In this document: piece by piece, positions 46,001-57,990 of the stretch | How the letters are laid out: each line of letters starts with the position of its first letter | Position numbering within the stretch: the first letter of the stretch is position 1 | NCBI GenBank assembly: GCA_024180945.1 | Contig: JAKSGN010000007.1 | Span: 3,224,001-3,288,000, forward strand | DNA: 64,000 nt | Direction of reading: 5' to 3' | DNA from: Macrophomina tecta | Lineage: Eukaryota; Ascomycota; Dothideomycetes; Botryosphaeriales; Botryosphaeriaceae | The notes under the pieces: generated by a model | Told to the model about the DNA's origin: nothing | Seen by the model: the letters and a program-made list of their open reading frames with translations, nothing else | The model's database searches: none | Position numbers and translations under genes: made by a program

Positions 46001-48778
46001 CCAGTCTGTCGTCCCCAGAGCCGGCCCAGCGCCCTCATTTCGAGCCCTGCCTGAACCGCGGACCAAGGACCCTGACCCTCTTCCCCGGAGTTAAGGTACG
46101 GGTTCAGTCCCGGATATCCCGACTGGCAATCACATCTCGTTTCTACTTCGTACACCTCTCCAAACTCCGCATAATGCGCGCCGCCTCGCACCCAGGCCTG
46201 AATTAATTCAGCGACGCCTTGCTGCTCCCACGCCTCCACGATTCATTTCGCGAGGCGGCTACTGAGAACGCCACACAAACTTTGTTGCAAAGCACTCCCG
46301 CCCATGGCACTCCCCGTGCTTGGGCCGAGTGCCTGTTCTCTCCCTAATTTTCCTTTTTCGCATCGTACGATCGATGCGTGCAGAAAATACTGGGCCGAGT
46401 GCATGTTGAGCATGATGGTCGCAGTTTCACACAAAGCCACACCCACGCCGACTCTGTTGCTGCCCATCATACTCCACAAACCCACTTTGCTGTCGGGACA
46501 TCAGCTGGCGGCTCTCGCTATCGCTTCCAAACCCGCGTGACTTCTTCAGTTTTGCGACAATCGTGGCCAAGGATGCCGGGAACAGCTCACTTCCCAAACC
46601 CACTTTGTATCTACTAATTTTACTTTTCTCACCGCTTCGGCCCGGCTCTACTACGGATTTCGGAAACAAACGGTTCATGCCTTGTAGATGCTCCAGAACA
46701 TCAGAGGCCTTGTCCTAGACACTCTAGTTTTTCATTACTTTTTCCCTTCCCGGCCAGTGTTGGCACCCAATTTGCACCTCATCCGCCTGCACCACGGCCT
46801 GAAGTAGAACCGACATGCGGTCCGAGGGCATTTTAATGGAGGATTATCACAGAACTCCAAGATATCTCCATAGCTCCGAGCACGCAAGTGTCGAGACAGG
46901 TGAGCGTGCAAGCTGTGGGCCACGTGTATACGGGGTGCCAATAGTCGCTCGAACCCCATGGATCAGCTCCCAACTCTGCAACCATAACCGCACGCAGAAA
47001 TTCAAAATATCAAGTCTTAAGGCCTCCCACAACACTTGCACGAACTTTGAATGCCCGTCCGCGAACTCCATCCATCCCAGCAAAGCCGCTCGACTGCAGC
47101 ACCTGGAACGCAGTAAGGACGAAGATGATGAGTGGCGAGCCGAAACGCCGCTGCAATGCATCATCGCATCCCCCTGCCACAAAGCCCAACGTCAGATTCT
47201 TTTTCATCCTTCAGCACCTATTTGCGTAAAAGCGAGCAACGCAGCCAGACACGCGCACATATGCACCCCTTCATAGCCTCCGTGTCCGTCCGTATGCCGC
47301 TTCACCTTGCCATTATGTCAGCCTTTAGCTTTATTGATCCTTCCCTATCCGCCGCCCTGGTACCTGGCCATGTGTTCTCTCATTTCTATCTCAATTTCGT
47401 GATTTCTAAGATACGGATCGTCCGTCATTGCCCCATCCCGGATTTCGAAGCAGCGCACACACACACACATGCATCTAAGCCGTCATTTTGATGCGATGAC
47501 TCCGTGAGACTTTGACTTCCCACCCGCTCCGCGCCAATACCAACGCCCAGTCTTTTCACTCATTCGCCGCCTTCGTTCCTTTCATGCGTAATGACGGACG
47601 ATCATCACCAATCCAAAGGCCCCCGCAAGCGCGCGTGCAAAGAGAGATAATAAAAAAAAAATGCAGGCGGTCACCAAACTCTTCATGCATGTCTCCGGCC
47701 CAATACACATAGACGCCAGCCTTAAGCGGTCAAGTCTCTGGGCCATACGCACGCGCACACACTTCTCGTGCACCTCCACCAGAAAACACAAAAGGGAAGA
47801 AAAAGAGAGTGGTGCTTTGTTTTTTTTTTTTTTTTTTTGGTGGGGGGGGAGGAGGGGAGGAAGGAAATAGTGCTAGCCTCCCTTTTCTCAACACGATATG
47901 CGCGTGCTCATCTCCTGCGTCTCGGAAGCGCCCACCTCCCCCACGCGTCCGTTCCTCTGCCTCCCTCTCCTCAACTATTCGTCCAAACCCTAACTAGCGC
48001 ACATGTACATAAACTACCATCCTTGAATCCAGACAGGGAGGGGCTTACTCCAAGGGACAGAACTGGCGCTCGGCTGGCGCCCAATCAGGGCGATGTGGCG
48101 GGGTTAGATTTCAAATCTGTCCCAAGTCTGCCATAAGCAGGACCGCAGCAGATGCCGAGGTGGAGGGGTGGAAAGAGGACCTGTGACTTCCCTGTCGGAG
48201 GGGCGACGAAGGTTGTGCCCGCATGTGGTGTGATGACGTTTGAAAAGCGGACGGTGTGAAATAGGCGCGCGGTAGTGAGGGACTGACAGCGGGACAACCT
48301 GCTATTAATAGCGTTGAAGCACTATAGTGACGACTGGCTGTTGGTGATTTGCCGGGGTGTGCTTTGGTTTTTGTCAGGATGGTATGCGTGACAAAGACGG
48401 CGAAATGGCGACGGTCTGAAGGCAAAATCGCAGAAAGGCGACTTTCGCCTCTCTGACTTTGACTAAGTGAAAGAGACGCAATGGCCGGGATCATGGACTT
48501 TCTGGATGAGACTGAATAAGATAAGCATGCGGAATGCTCGGAGATCTACAGATCTAAGCCTTGCTTCTTTCCAACCAATAACGAATGCTTTGGCAGCACC
48601 GCTGTCCAGGGAAATCATGTTGAAGGCTAGCACGAATCATCGTCTTGAACTGATGTTGCATCGTAGAGCAAAAAAGACATAACGAGTTCAGCAAGAAAAC
48701 ACAGCAAACTGACGCTGAGAGGAAATCCAAGTCTTGTGGCTATTCTATACGATATCGTACAGCACTTGGCTCACCTCC
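43065..48778. other. 5.7 kb gene-free region upstream of the C2H2 factor
   Basis: Spans from the start of the C2H2 factor to the stop of GUF1. 43.7-45.6 kb is very GC-rich, so frames up to 287 codons are open on both strands but translate to Ala/Arg/Pro low complexity. Short direct repeats of GGCCGGT (44020-44050) and CACGGGCAC (about 45566-45590) occur. 46-48.7 kb has ordinary composition and no gene seen. It could hold a long 5' UTR or distal promoter of the C2H2 factor, or non-coding transcripts. Confidence 0.45.
47820..47862. repeat. poly-T tract (19 nt) followed by G-rich run
   Basis: T run joined directly to a G-rich purine block on the same strand. Confidence 0.9.
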
Positions 48779-50828
48779 TCACTTGGCCAAGAATCCTTGG
48801 AACGCCTTCTGATCAATGACCACATTACCCACAGCCCTCATCTTCTTCTTACCCTCTTTTTGCTTCTCCAATAGCTTCTTCCTCCTCGTCACATCACTAG
48901 CATGCAGCTTCGCCAAGACGTCCTTCCTAAACGGCTTGATCGTCTCCCTCGCCACGATCCTCCTTCCCACAGCAGCCTGAATGACGATCTCGAACATCTG
49001 GCGATCAACATGCTCCTTGAAGCGCTTGACCCACTCCTTTCCGATTCGCTCAGCCTGAGAGCTGTGCACGATGCGCGCAACGGCGTCAACTGGTTCCTTG
49101 TTGACAAGCAGCTGCAGCTTCTGGATGTTCGACTTGCGGAATCCTGCGTCCTCATAATCAAGTGTGGCGTAGCCCTTGGTTGCGCCCTTGAGTTTGCCAA
49201 AGAAGTCATCGACCAACTGTGCCAGAGGCAGATCGTACTTTAGGATCACCTGCGTAGCAGTGAAGAACGTGAGTTCCTTCTGCTCGCCGCGATTGGCCTC
49301 GCAAAGCTCAACGACCCGACCAATATACTCCTCTGGGAGAGTGATGGTAGCGGAAACATATGGCTCCTGCACTTCTGCTACTTTGATGTGGCGCTCCTGC
49401 TCGTCCGGAAAGACGTTTGGGTTGGAGATGACGGTTTCCGTCCCGTCTTTGTAGATGATCTTGGTAGGTACTGACGGCGGAGTGATGATAATGCTCGCTC
49501 CGTGCTCTTGACGAAGGCGATCTTCAAACACTGAGCAGTGGAGAGTACCCAAAAAGCCAAGCCGCCAGCCGGCACCAAGAGCCTCGGAAGATTCTTTGCT
49601 AACAGTGACCGCGCGATCGTTGAGCACAATTTGGTTGATGCTCTCCTCCAGATGCTCATAGCCACTCTGGTCAACAGGGAAAGCAGCAACGAAGACCATG
49701 GACTTAGGCTCTTCGAACCCCGGATAAGGTTCGACGAGCTTTTCAGAGCCGACTGTCGTGTAGGTATCACCGACCTTAGCTTCTTGCGAACGCTTCATGC
49801 CAGGATTGAAGTAGATGTATCCGACTTGGCCAGCGCGGAGTTTCGTCATGGGTGTCTGGTCGGGGTACATCATGCCGACCTCACCAACGGTATATTTCAA
49901 CCCCGTGGCAAAGGACGTGATGACATCGCCAGCCTTGATTTCTCCATCGAAAATACGCACAAGGAGGATGACACCCTTATAATGATTATACCAGGAATCC
50001 ACGAGCAGCAGACGGAGAGGTTTCGCGTTGTCGCCTACGGGCGCCGGGATTTGCTCGATGACGTTGGGGAGGATAGATTCCACATTCAGACCTGTCTTCG
50101 CAGATACCAAGACAGCAGTCGAGGAATCCAGCTCGAAAGTCTCCTCCAGTTGCTCGAGAGCACGTTCGGTATCCGCGGATGGCAAGTCGACCTTGTTCAC
50201 GACTGGCAGAAGCGTGAGGTTCTGCGCGAAGGCAAGGTAGAAATTGGCAACTGTCTGAGCTTGCACGCCTTGGCTGGCATCGACCAAGAGCAGAGCTAAC
50301 TGTGAATCAGCACTCGATTACTCTGTTAGGCTCTCGCGGACGAGACGACGTACCTCCTCCACAACTAGCATAGCTGCGCGACACTTCCGCGCGGAAGTCT
50401 ACGTGACCGGGGGTGTCGACGAGATGCAGAAGATAGTCGTCACCTTTGTAGTTGTATATCATACTGCAGGTCTGGGCCTTGACGGTGATACCACGCTCGC
50501 GCTCGACATCCAGCTTATCCAAGATCTGCTTGTTACCGCCGGGCTCAATGGTGCCGGTGAGCTCGAGCAATCGGTCGCTGAGAGTGCTCTTGCCATGATC
50601 GACGTGAGCGACGATGCAGAAGTTGCGGAATCGCTCAATTGGGATGGCGGCGACGCGTTTTTCGAGGTCCGACTGGGCTCTATGGGCGACGGCGTAGCAG
50701 GCGGCGGTGGTGCGAAAGGTGCGCAGCCATGTGGCGGGCGCGGTAGGGAGGAATTTGGAGGGACAGCGAGCAAACGCGCCCTGCAGAGGCCGCCCAAGGC
50801 GTTCAGCGGCCCGGAAGCATGGTCGCAT
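48779..50828 (-). CDS. GUF1: mitochondrial translation factor GUF1 (LepA/EF4)
   Basis: GTPase of the LepA/EF4 family that binds mitochondrial ribosomes and promotes back-translocation or fidelity of mitochondrial protein synthesis. Exons 50828-50354 and 50295-48779, with a 58-nt intron, give 663 aa, the usual GUF1 length. The first ~50 residues are Arg-rich without acidic residues, fitting a mitochondrial presequence. GTP-binding motifs are the P-loop AHVDHGKST (about 74-82), DTPGHVDF and NKVD. The LepA-specific C-terminal domain follows, ending in the basic [14 protein letters not shown] segment. The acceptor chosen is TTAG at 50296; using the earlier CAG would break the conserved [10 protein letters not shown]. 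Divergent with MAD2 across 577 bp. Confidence 0.95.
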
Positions 50829-51405
50829 GAGTATCAGCAAGTGGCGGTGGCATCAGCGAAGCTGTGGTTCGGATGATGCTAGGAAAGCTTAGAGCGTTCA
50901 CCTCTTGGCTCGAAAATTGCGGCCAACATCGGAGGTCGGAGGTCTGGGGTGCGCTGCCGCGTTGCCCGCCCGCTCGCTCGCAGCCTTCAAGGCGAACTAT
51001 GCTTCCTGCGAACACAAGAACAGGGCATGTCCTTTAGAGACCCGATTACTAAATCGAGCTCTTGCGATCTTGCTATATGCAACAAACCACGATTTTCGGT
51101 GGGCGAACATCTGCCAGTGCCGCTGGTTGCCGCGCCAACTAGCGTATACAGTCTTGGCTTGGGCGGCGCCGCCTCCATCTCCAACGACCTCGCCTCAAGC
51201 ACAACGCATCGCTCGGTCCCATCCCCTGCGCCATCGCCTCGCGCTAGCCAGGACAAGCCAGTATCAAAACGCGCCCGCTGCGAGAGACCCACCGCTCACT
51301 GAATCAACCGTCCTTGATCTGACCGGCCCGGCCAATCCGTCAAAGCTTTTTGAACAAGCCATCCCGCCACCGCCGTCGCTCCGCAAGTCGAGGATCACCA
51401 GCACC
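50829..51405. promoter_or_regulatory. divergent promoter region GUF1/MAD2
   Basis: 577 bp between the start codons of the two divergent genes. The MAD2 frame stays open upstream to about 50905 without stop, but the translation there has no conserved character, so I keep the ATG at 51406. Confidence 0.6.
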
Positions 51406-52339
51406 ATGTCGGCCGAGAAAGAGAAGCCCAAGACTAAATCGTCCACCAAGGCGTCGTCCAAATCCTCTTCCAAGACCGCCTCCGGCGAGAAGAAGGTTAA
51501 GAAGAGCTCCTCGTCAAAAGATGACCCCGAGGCAAAGACGCACAAGCTGGCCCTCAAGGGCTCGTCCAAGCTCGTCTCGGAATTTGTATGTCCAGAAACC
51601 CGTCTCACCACGAGATCCTAGCAGCTGCCACTAACGCCCCCTCAGTTCGAGTACTGCATCCACACCATCCTCTTCCAGCGCGGCGTGTACCCCGCCGAGG
51701 ACTTCACCGCCGTCAAGAAGTACGGCCTGACGATGATGGTTTCGTCTGACGACCAGGTCAAGGCGTACATCAAGAAGATCATGTCCCAGCTGAGCAAGTG
51801 GATGCTCGGCTCGAAGATCAACAAGCTCGTCATCGTCATCACCAGCCGTGAGACGGGCGAGCACGTCGAGCGCTGGCAGTTCGACGTCCAGATCTTCGGC
51901 AAGAACGCCAAATCCCGCTCTTCCGCTCGCTCTTCCGGGACGCCCGCTGCCGCCGGTGACGACGAGGCGGACGGCGAGAACGCAGCCGCAGAACCGCAAC
52001 CACCCGCCAAAGAATCCCCGGAAAAGACCGAGGCCGAGATCCAGTCGGAGATCCAGTCATTGTTCCGTCAGATCACCGCGTCAGTGACCTTTCTGCCTAT
52101 GCTGGACGGGAACTGTACCTTCAACGTCTTGGTCTACGCCGATGCGGATTCCGATGTCCCGGTCGAGTGGGGAGATTCTGATGCCAAGGAGATCGAGAAC
52201 AGCGAGAAGGTTCAGCTGAGGAGTTTCTCGACAAGCAATCACCGTGTCGATACTCTGGTCAGCTACAGGTTGGTTCAATGAATTGCCCTCTTCGGACCTG
52301 GTGCAAGATACTGACGAACATGGTAGACTTGCTGAATAA
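51406..52339 (+). CDS. MAD2: spindle assembly checkpoint protein MAD2 (HORMA domain)
   Basis: HORMA-domain checkpoint protein that binds MAD1 at kinetochores and inhibits CDC20-APC/C until chromosomes are attached. Exons 51406-51585, 51646-52268 and 52327-52339 give 271 aa, against about 200 in most species. Conserved blocks include FEYCIHTILFQRGVYP, LSKWMLGSKINKLVIVI, VTFLPMLDG and LRSFSTSNHRVDTLVSYR. The extra length is a Lys/Ser-rich N-terminal extension of about 50 residues and an acidic, Pro/Ala-rich insertion of about 45 residues after FDVQIFG. The last intron uses a GTTGGT donor and an ACTGAC branch site and ends the protein SYRLAE. If retained, translation stops at 52281 with LVQ and, by coincidence, the same length. 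The safety-belt region at the C-terminus is otherwise complete. Confidence 0.93.
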
Positions 52340-53190
52340 GCACCAAAAGAGTCTCAATCGAGGCTGGACTTGCCAGCTCTGTACGATATTTTTGCGCTTC
52401 TCGATAGAGCTCTCGAAACTGGGCTCGTCGGGGGTTTCATGGAAGCTTTGGGTACGGAATTTTGAATGAAAACGAGGCGTTGATGGGCGGCAAAGTCTGG
52501 AAAGGGCGAGCGCAGAGCCGCCGCTACACGAAATTCTGCTTTAATGATATCTTCTCTTATGTGAATATGAAAGCAATATCTCTTCAAAACAGCGCGGCTC
52601 TCTTACATAGCCGATCTCTCGCTCCTGCAACAAGCAACTTGAAGCTTCTTCCACGGCAAAAGTTACGTAGGTCTCTGATGGCTTAGGCAAACATCGGGCG
52701 TAATGGCTCCTACATCCGCAAATCAAGTTTTGCTACCACCGTACGTTCAGCTCGGTACCCGTATTTGAAGAGGCCACCCAACCCTGACACTCCCGCAGTT
52801 GCAGAAAGGGATTAAAAGGAAAGGAAAAAGAAGTCGAACGTCCGCTAACATGTGTATGAATTTCCTATGAAAGGGGTAGTACGAAAGAGAATAGATGGCC
52901 CCCCTCGAGGGAGGGGGAGGAAGAGCAAAACCACGTGTCGCCAGCGACCCGCATAAATTCCCCTCCTCCGAGACGCGTGAGGGGCCGTTGAACCCGCAGA
53001 CCCAGCGACACCGCTGGACTAAACCAGCTGTATCTCTGGTGGCAATGGGTAGAGATGGTTAGCCTGTTTATACAACGCATGTGGAAAAGGCTGCTAATTG
53101 TACGTGGACCATCTGGTGCGATGGTCATTGGCGGCTGCTGCATATGCTATGCTGAAGCTCTTAGTACTTTTTTTTCTTTACTTTCTTTAT

Positions 53191-53213
53191 AAAAAAAAAA
53201 AAAAAACACGTAT

Positions 53214-53246
<33 letters not shown>
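53191..53246. repeat. A16 tract and (GA)n microsatellite
   Basis: Sixteen A, a short spacer, then about 15 GA units from 53217. Confidence 0.92.
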
Positions 53247-53247
<1 letters not shown>

Positions 53248-54400
53248 TAGGAGCTCTAAGGGGACCACTGGCACCAGCGAGTGGGCCCAGTCCAGTCACC
53301 ATGGCGTTAGCGATATGGAAGGGGGTGTTGGATTGTTATATGTGGGCCCTTTCCTGTGCGAGGACCGGGGGGTTGAGGGGGAGGGGGAAAGTAAATGAGT
53401 TTTCAGGTGTCAAGGCAAGAACCTTTGGCGATTGCTGCACTACGCTAAGTACCATAAAATGATATATCCTGCGACTAATATGGCGTAGCTGACTGTCAAG
53501 GAAAGCCAAGCCAAGCTAAGCCCAAACTTAATGTTGTATTGAACAAGCTAGCCAAGGCGCCCCACGTACGAGCTCTACCAGATGTTAAACCATATGAAGA
53601 ATTATGCACATACACAATGCTATTCGCGCACGTCCTACAAAGAGATCCTCCATTAGACTGACATGGCGGCATATACGAGATCGATGGAACGGGGTCCCGC
53701 TTCCCCGTGTAACTTTTTTTGTACAACACCTCACCGCAACCGGCATGTTCCCCGCGAACCGCCAACCGCCAACAAAGCAGCGCACCCGCAACATCGAACG
53801 TCCGAAGCCTTAACACTTCCCGGTTCCCGCGAACGAAACAAGGGGCGGCCAGACCTTCTAGAAGGCCGACGATCACATCGGAAGCTAGTGACGAATCCAG
53901 GAACTTACCCTCCCCCCCACCCCAATCACTTGTTCACTCGGTATGCAGGGGGATCTCGGCAAAAGATTCCCATGTGCTGGGGCCGCAAATTTGCTGGCGT
54001 GTTGTTGGGGCTGTTTTCGGGGAGCTTTATAGCAGGGTTCTTTGAGATATTTGACCGGTCTAGACTTCGTGCCCCGCTGGATGGTAGAGCCTCCGAGCTT
54101 AGACTTATGAGAACGAGCATGCTTCCAGAGAAGGAGTGGTCTATACGTGTATATAATCGAACCGATCAGGACATTTGCATCCAGATGACTGCTCCAAAGT
54201 AGTCACGCTTGTCATTGATGGAGACTGCATTCCGGTTTAGTAGTACTTTCGATGCGTGCGAGGGCACAAGTATGCAAGTTGAGAATTTATCACAAGCAGC
54301 GAAATACCAAACAGCAGATATGCAAGAAAGTATAATAGATATTACCAAGCTTGTGTACAGCCTTGCCAGTGGTGTTGTATACTTAGTTTAGTGAACTAGG

Positions 54401-54440
54401 CAACTGCCAATTTTGCTGGCCAGCTGCCAATTTTGCTGGC
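54401..54440. repeat. tandem duplication of a 20-bp unit
   Basis: Unit CAGCTGCCAATTTTGCTGGC occurs at 54421-54440, with a copy at 54401-54420 differing by one base; a third, partial copy follows. Each unit boundary contains the palindromes TGGCCA and CAGCTG. Confidence 0.9.
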
Positions 54441-54724
54441 CAGCTGCAAAGAAGGGAAAATTGCCTCGGGACAAGTTATTGCAAGAGTGTTTCTCTCCAA
54501 ACTTTACCCTCCCTTATTTACATTAAGCAAAGGACATCGAGTCCTCGCGATGGAGAGGGGGGTATAACGCCACAATAAGGAACCAAAACGCCGTTGTTTC
54601 TCTCCTCCATCTTCTCTTTTTCATCCTCATTAGGCGGAGAAGCGGCGATGCCAATGCTCTCTCGAACCACGTTAGGTAGCAACAATGCGTACCTCACTTC
54701 TCCTTCACCTGTCATTTCGAGGAG

Positions 54725-57074
54725 TCAGCCTCTCCTTCTCCACCTACCCCTTGCGCTGGCGGGCGAAGCGCCAATATCAATGCCCTTGAGTTCCTCGCTG
54801 AGAGCCATCAGGTCTTCAGCACCCATGCCATCGTTGAGTGGGACCTTTGCGGGGATCGGTGGGGCACCGTTGCCAGCGTATGCACCCGGAGAACCGCCGT
54901 ACCCACCGAAGTTCTCGCGTTCTCGCAGGGGCTGCACGTTTATGCGCTTTTGAAGCCGGCGGGTTGCGGGCATAGGAGCAGGTGGGTTCTCGATACTGCC
55001 ACCAAATGTGCCTGTCACAGCTTCCCTAATGGCGCGGTCCGCGGTACGGCTGCCGAGCTCACGAGCGCCAGTGAGGCGGTCACGTTCACGAATTGCAGGC
55101 TTCCTGTCCCGATCTTTGCCCTTTGGCTCTGGCTCGGGCGCCCACGAATCAACTGGCAGATGATCCGACGGGTCAATCTTGCGGCCGTCGGGTGTCACAA
55201 TGTTCCCATGTTCGTCACGAGAGTTGATGTCCATGTCGCGACTCTGGTTTTGGTTCCGAGGACTCGCACGGGGGTTGTAAGTGTCGAAGCTGTCAGGGCC
55301 GAAGGGCGCCTGTGGTCCATCGGATGTCGTGGGACGAGGAGACACAGACTTGCGAGTGGGCGTGCTGCGGTTGACGATACGGGGCTGGCGAGAATCGTAA
55401 TGGGATGCAACAGGACTCACGGCAAGAGGCTTAACCAGTTGCATGGCATCTTGAGGGCTACCCTGGTAAGAGTGCGAGTATGCTGGTGCAGACTCGGGAT
55501 AAGACATTGGCGACGAGCGAGGCGGGGTGTGGTACTCAAGTTGGGCTAGTTGTCTGGGAGGCGTCCCATAGATGGGCGGGCATGCCTGTTGGGATCCGTA
55601 GCCGTTAGCCGAAGGTGGATACGCACTGACGCTCATACGATGCTGATGAGTTGACATGCGTGGATCAGTGGAAGCCGACCCTGGCACAAGAGCTGAAGGT
55701 ACCGCGTACGGGTCGTCGCGGCTAGACGGGCGCGATGAGTCGCTGGCGTAGGATGGCAGACCCGGAGAGCCAGAACCACGAGAGTTCGTGTACCGGCGCT
55801 CTCCAACGTTGAGCGGCGGCGGCGTCATGTCTGGATAGTCCGGTGCTTGAGGCACACTGGCTGGAGCGCTGCTCCTATGCATGGGTGGAGGCGGCGGCGC
55901 TGCGTCATCCTCGTCCTCAACGGTGGGCTGCATAGCGCTCCGTGGCATTCGATAAGCGGCGCCATATGCGGGATAGTGACGCTGATCTTGCTCGGGAGGG
56001 AAATTGGTGAGAGCCATGTCTGAGTGGTGGTCATTCAATGGCGGAACCTCAGGAGGGTACTGAGTCCGCCTATCCAACGCAGATTCAGGGGAACCGTTGT
56101 AGGTAGGAACTGCTGGAGCGGAGTGAGAGTGGGGCACATCCATGTAGCTAAGTGGTCTGGCCCGCGAGTCGTGTCCAGACGGGTGTGGAGCCCGCTGCGG
56201 GACCATTGACAGATGGCGCGCATGGGTGGACGTCTGCTGGTGTGGAGCAACAGGCTGAACTGGGTAGTGCCCCCCATAAATGTCCTCTGAGGACTCTGGG
56301 CGCTGGTGGTAGACGTCGTAGTCATCTGGCGAAAATGGTAGGCCCGATGGCGCTTGCCCGTTATCAATTGATCTGCTCTGGCGGAGAATCTGCTGAGCGT
56401 ACGGGGGCGTGTGCAGTACTCTAGTCGTCTTCGAGGGCGGCGGGATCTCAGCAGCGGTGATGGGCGACTCGGTAACAGCCGCTGGGTTGGTGGGCAGTGG
56501 CCTCCGCTTGACGGGCGTGTGCTCCCGTCTCCGGTCGGTGACAGGACGCTCGGCGGGCTGGCGGGTGTCGTAATAGGTGAGCTCGAGTCTGATCTCGCCG
56601 GCGTACTTTCCTTTGCAATGCAGGCCGTGCCAGGTGTCGCTCTGGCCTCCGCCGGGGACAATGACCTCGTCGAGGCGAATGAAGGTCTCGCCGATCAGCT
56701 CAGTCTTCTTGTCGTCGTTGAAGACGGAGACCTTCATCTGGTAGTAGTCGGGCGAGTCGCGCACGGTGAAGCGCAGTTCCTGGTCCCTGGGCTAGAGTTA
56801 GAGGCATTGGACGAATCGGGCAGTGATGAGCTTACCACTTGGGAGTCTGGCCGCCGCGTCTGTCCGTCTCGGTTTTCTTAGCTTCCTTGCCCAGGCGGGC
56901 GGCGCAGTAGGGATCCTGCTTGCCCATGGTCTTGCGGTTGGGCAGGTTCTTGGCGCGGTCAACGACGGCCACCAGAGTGCCAATCTCGGGCCCGTCGACG
57001 GTCATGTCGGAGTAGATGCCGTTGGTGTGCGGGGTGCTGGCGAGAGCGCCCATTGCTGCAAGCTTGGCCGCCAT
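54725..57074 (-). CDS. C2-domain cytokinesis protein, Inn1/Fic1-like
   Basis: 766 aa from exons 57074-56836 and 56786-54725. An N-terminal C2 domain, about residues 25-150, begins IGTLVAVVDRAKNLPNRKT and continues through QDPYCAARLG, QELRFTVRD and WHGLHCKGKYAGEIRLEL. The remaining ~600 residues are Pro/Ser/Tyr-rich, with many PxxP-type stretches that could bind SH3 domains. This layout is that of yeast Inn1 and fission-yeast Fic1, which couple actomyosin-ring contraction to membrane ingression and primary septum formation by binding F-BAR/SH3 proteins. The C2 calcium-binding aspartates look incomplete, as in Inn1, but I did not align them. A role at the septum is inferred; a division-1 chitin synthase in the same window would act in the same process. 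Confidence 0.85.
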
Positions 57075-57560
57075 GGTTGTGGATGCACTGGCGGGCGAGG
57101 TGGTGAAGGCTGCGGGTGTGGTGGTGGATTTTATCGATGGTCGGCCTCGACTCAGCGAGTCAGGCTCGCGCGGTCGAGCAGGCAGGGGAAGACGAAAGGA
57201 GAGGGTGAGCGGGTCGCTGGGGCCAGTGCTGGCAGTGCTGGCAGAAGGTGGGCGAGGAAGTAGGGCCTGGGGCAGGTCGTCATAGACCGACTAACGGGCT
57301 GTGTTCCAGCGAGCGACGCGGGGGTGCTTTGAATGAATGACAGCGCTGGCAGACAAAGTGGAGTTTTCGCAATCGACGTGCAGGAGGAGCAGCAGGGCGT
57401 GTTTTGATGTGGGCCGCTGGAGCTACTGGCGAGCGAGTATTTGTGGCTGCGTTAAAGAGGAGGCTGGTAGACAGCCGCACCCTGGCTCCCTGCCGGCGCG
57501 CCCTCGAACTGCCAGGCTCGCGGTGCCAAGCGCGCGCCTGAAACCCAACGCCGGCGCCGG

Positions 57561-57561
<1 letters not shown>

Positions 57562-57593
<32 letters not shown>

Positions 57594-57594
57594 G
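57562..57594. repeat. (GCT)10 trinucleotide repeat
   Basis: About ten GCT units, not in a supported coding region; directly followed by CGCTATAATATG, a TATA-like sequence. Confidence 0.93.
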
Positions 57595-57990
57595 CTATAA
57601 TATGCCTGGGGCGCTGCGCTGGCCGGACGCGTTGCTGCGGAGCCGGGTGGATGCTCGCAGGGCGTGCGCGCAGCCGGTGCTCTGCGCGTCATTCTCTGAG
57701 CGCCGCGCGACCCGTCCGGCTGCCAGAGGCCGTCTGGAGATCACCGCGGCCGCGCTCTCTCTGCTGGGATTGCCCGGCCCGTTGAGCTGAAGCTGCACGC
57801 AATGTTGACCATCGAACCATTTGTGCTGCGGGAGCTCCTCCGCGCTGCATAACGTCACTGCAGCCGAGCGGACGCGCTCGAGTCACGCTCAACGCGTCGA
57901 CGCGGCCCGGCCGCCTTACTTTTCCGCTCGCTGCCACTGGAGCCGCAGCTGCCCGAGCACATTCTTGTCCGCGCTGCCTCGCAGTCTCGC

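Larger units (their letters stand above)
52340..54724. other. convergent intergenic region, 2.4 kb
   Basis: Between the stops of MAD2 (+) and the C2 protein (-). Contains A16 and GA microsatellites and a 20-bp tandem duplication. A 179-codon plus frame (53663-54202) has no recognisable domain. No gene I can support. Confidence 0.5.

Noticed and set aside
46096..46116. GGGTTCAGTCCCGG resembling a tRNA T-loop
   Set aside because: The loop is one base short for a T-loop and no upstream D-arm or acceptor stem fits.
52269..52281. MAD2 ending at the read-through stop at 52281
   Set aside because: Not excluded, but the following ACTGAC branch site and TAG acceptor, and the family-like SYR-L-A ending, favour splicing to 52339.
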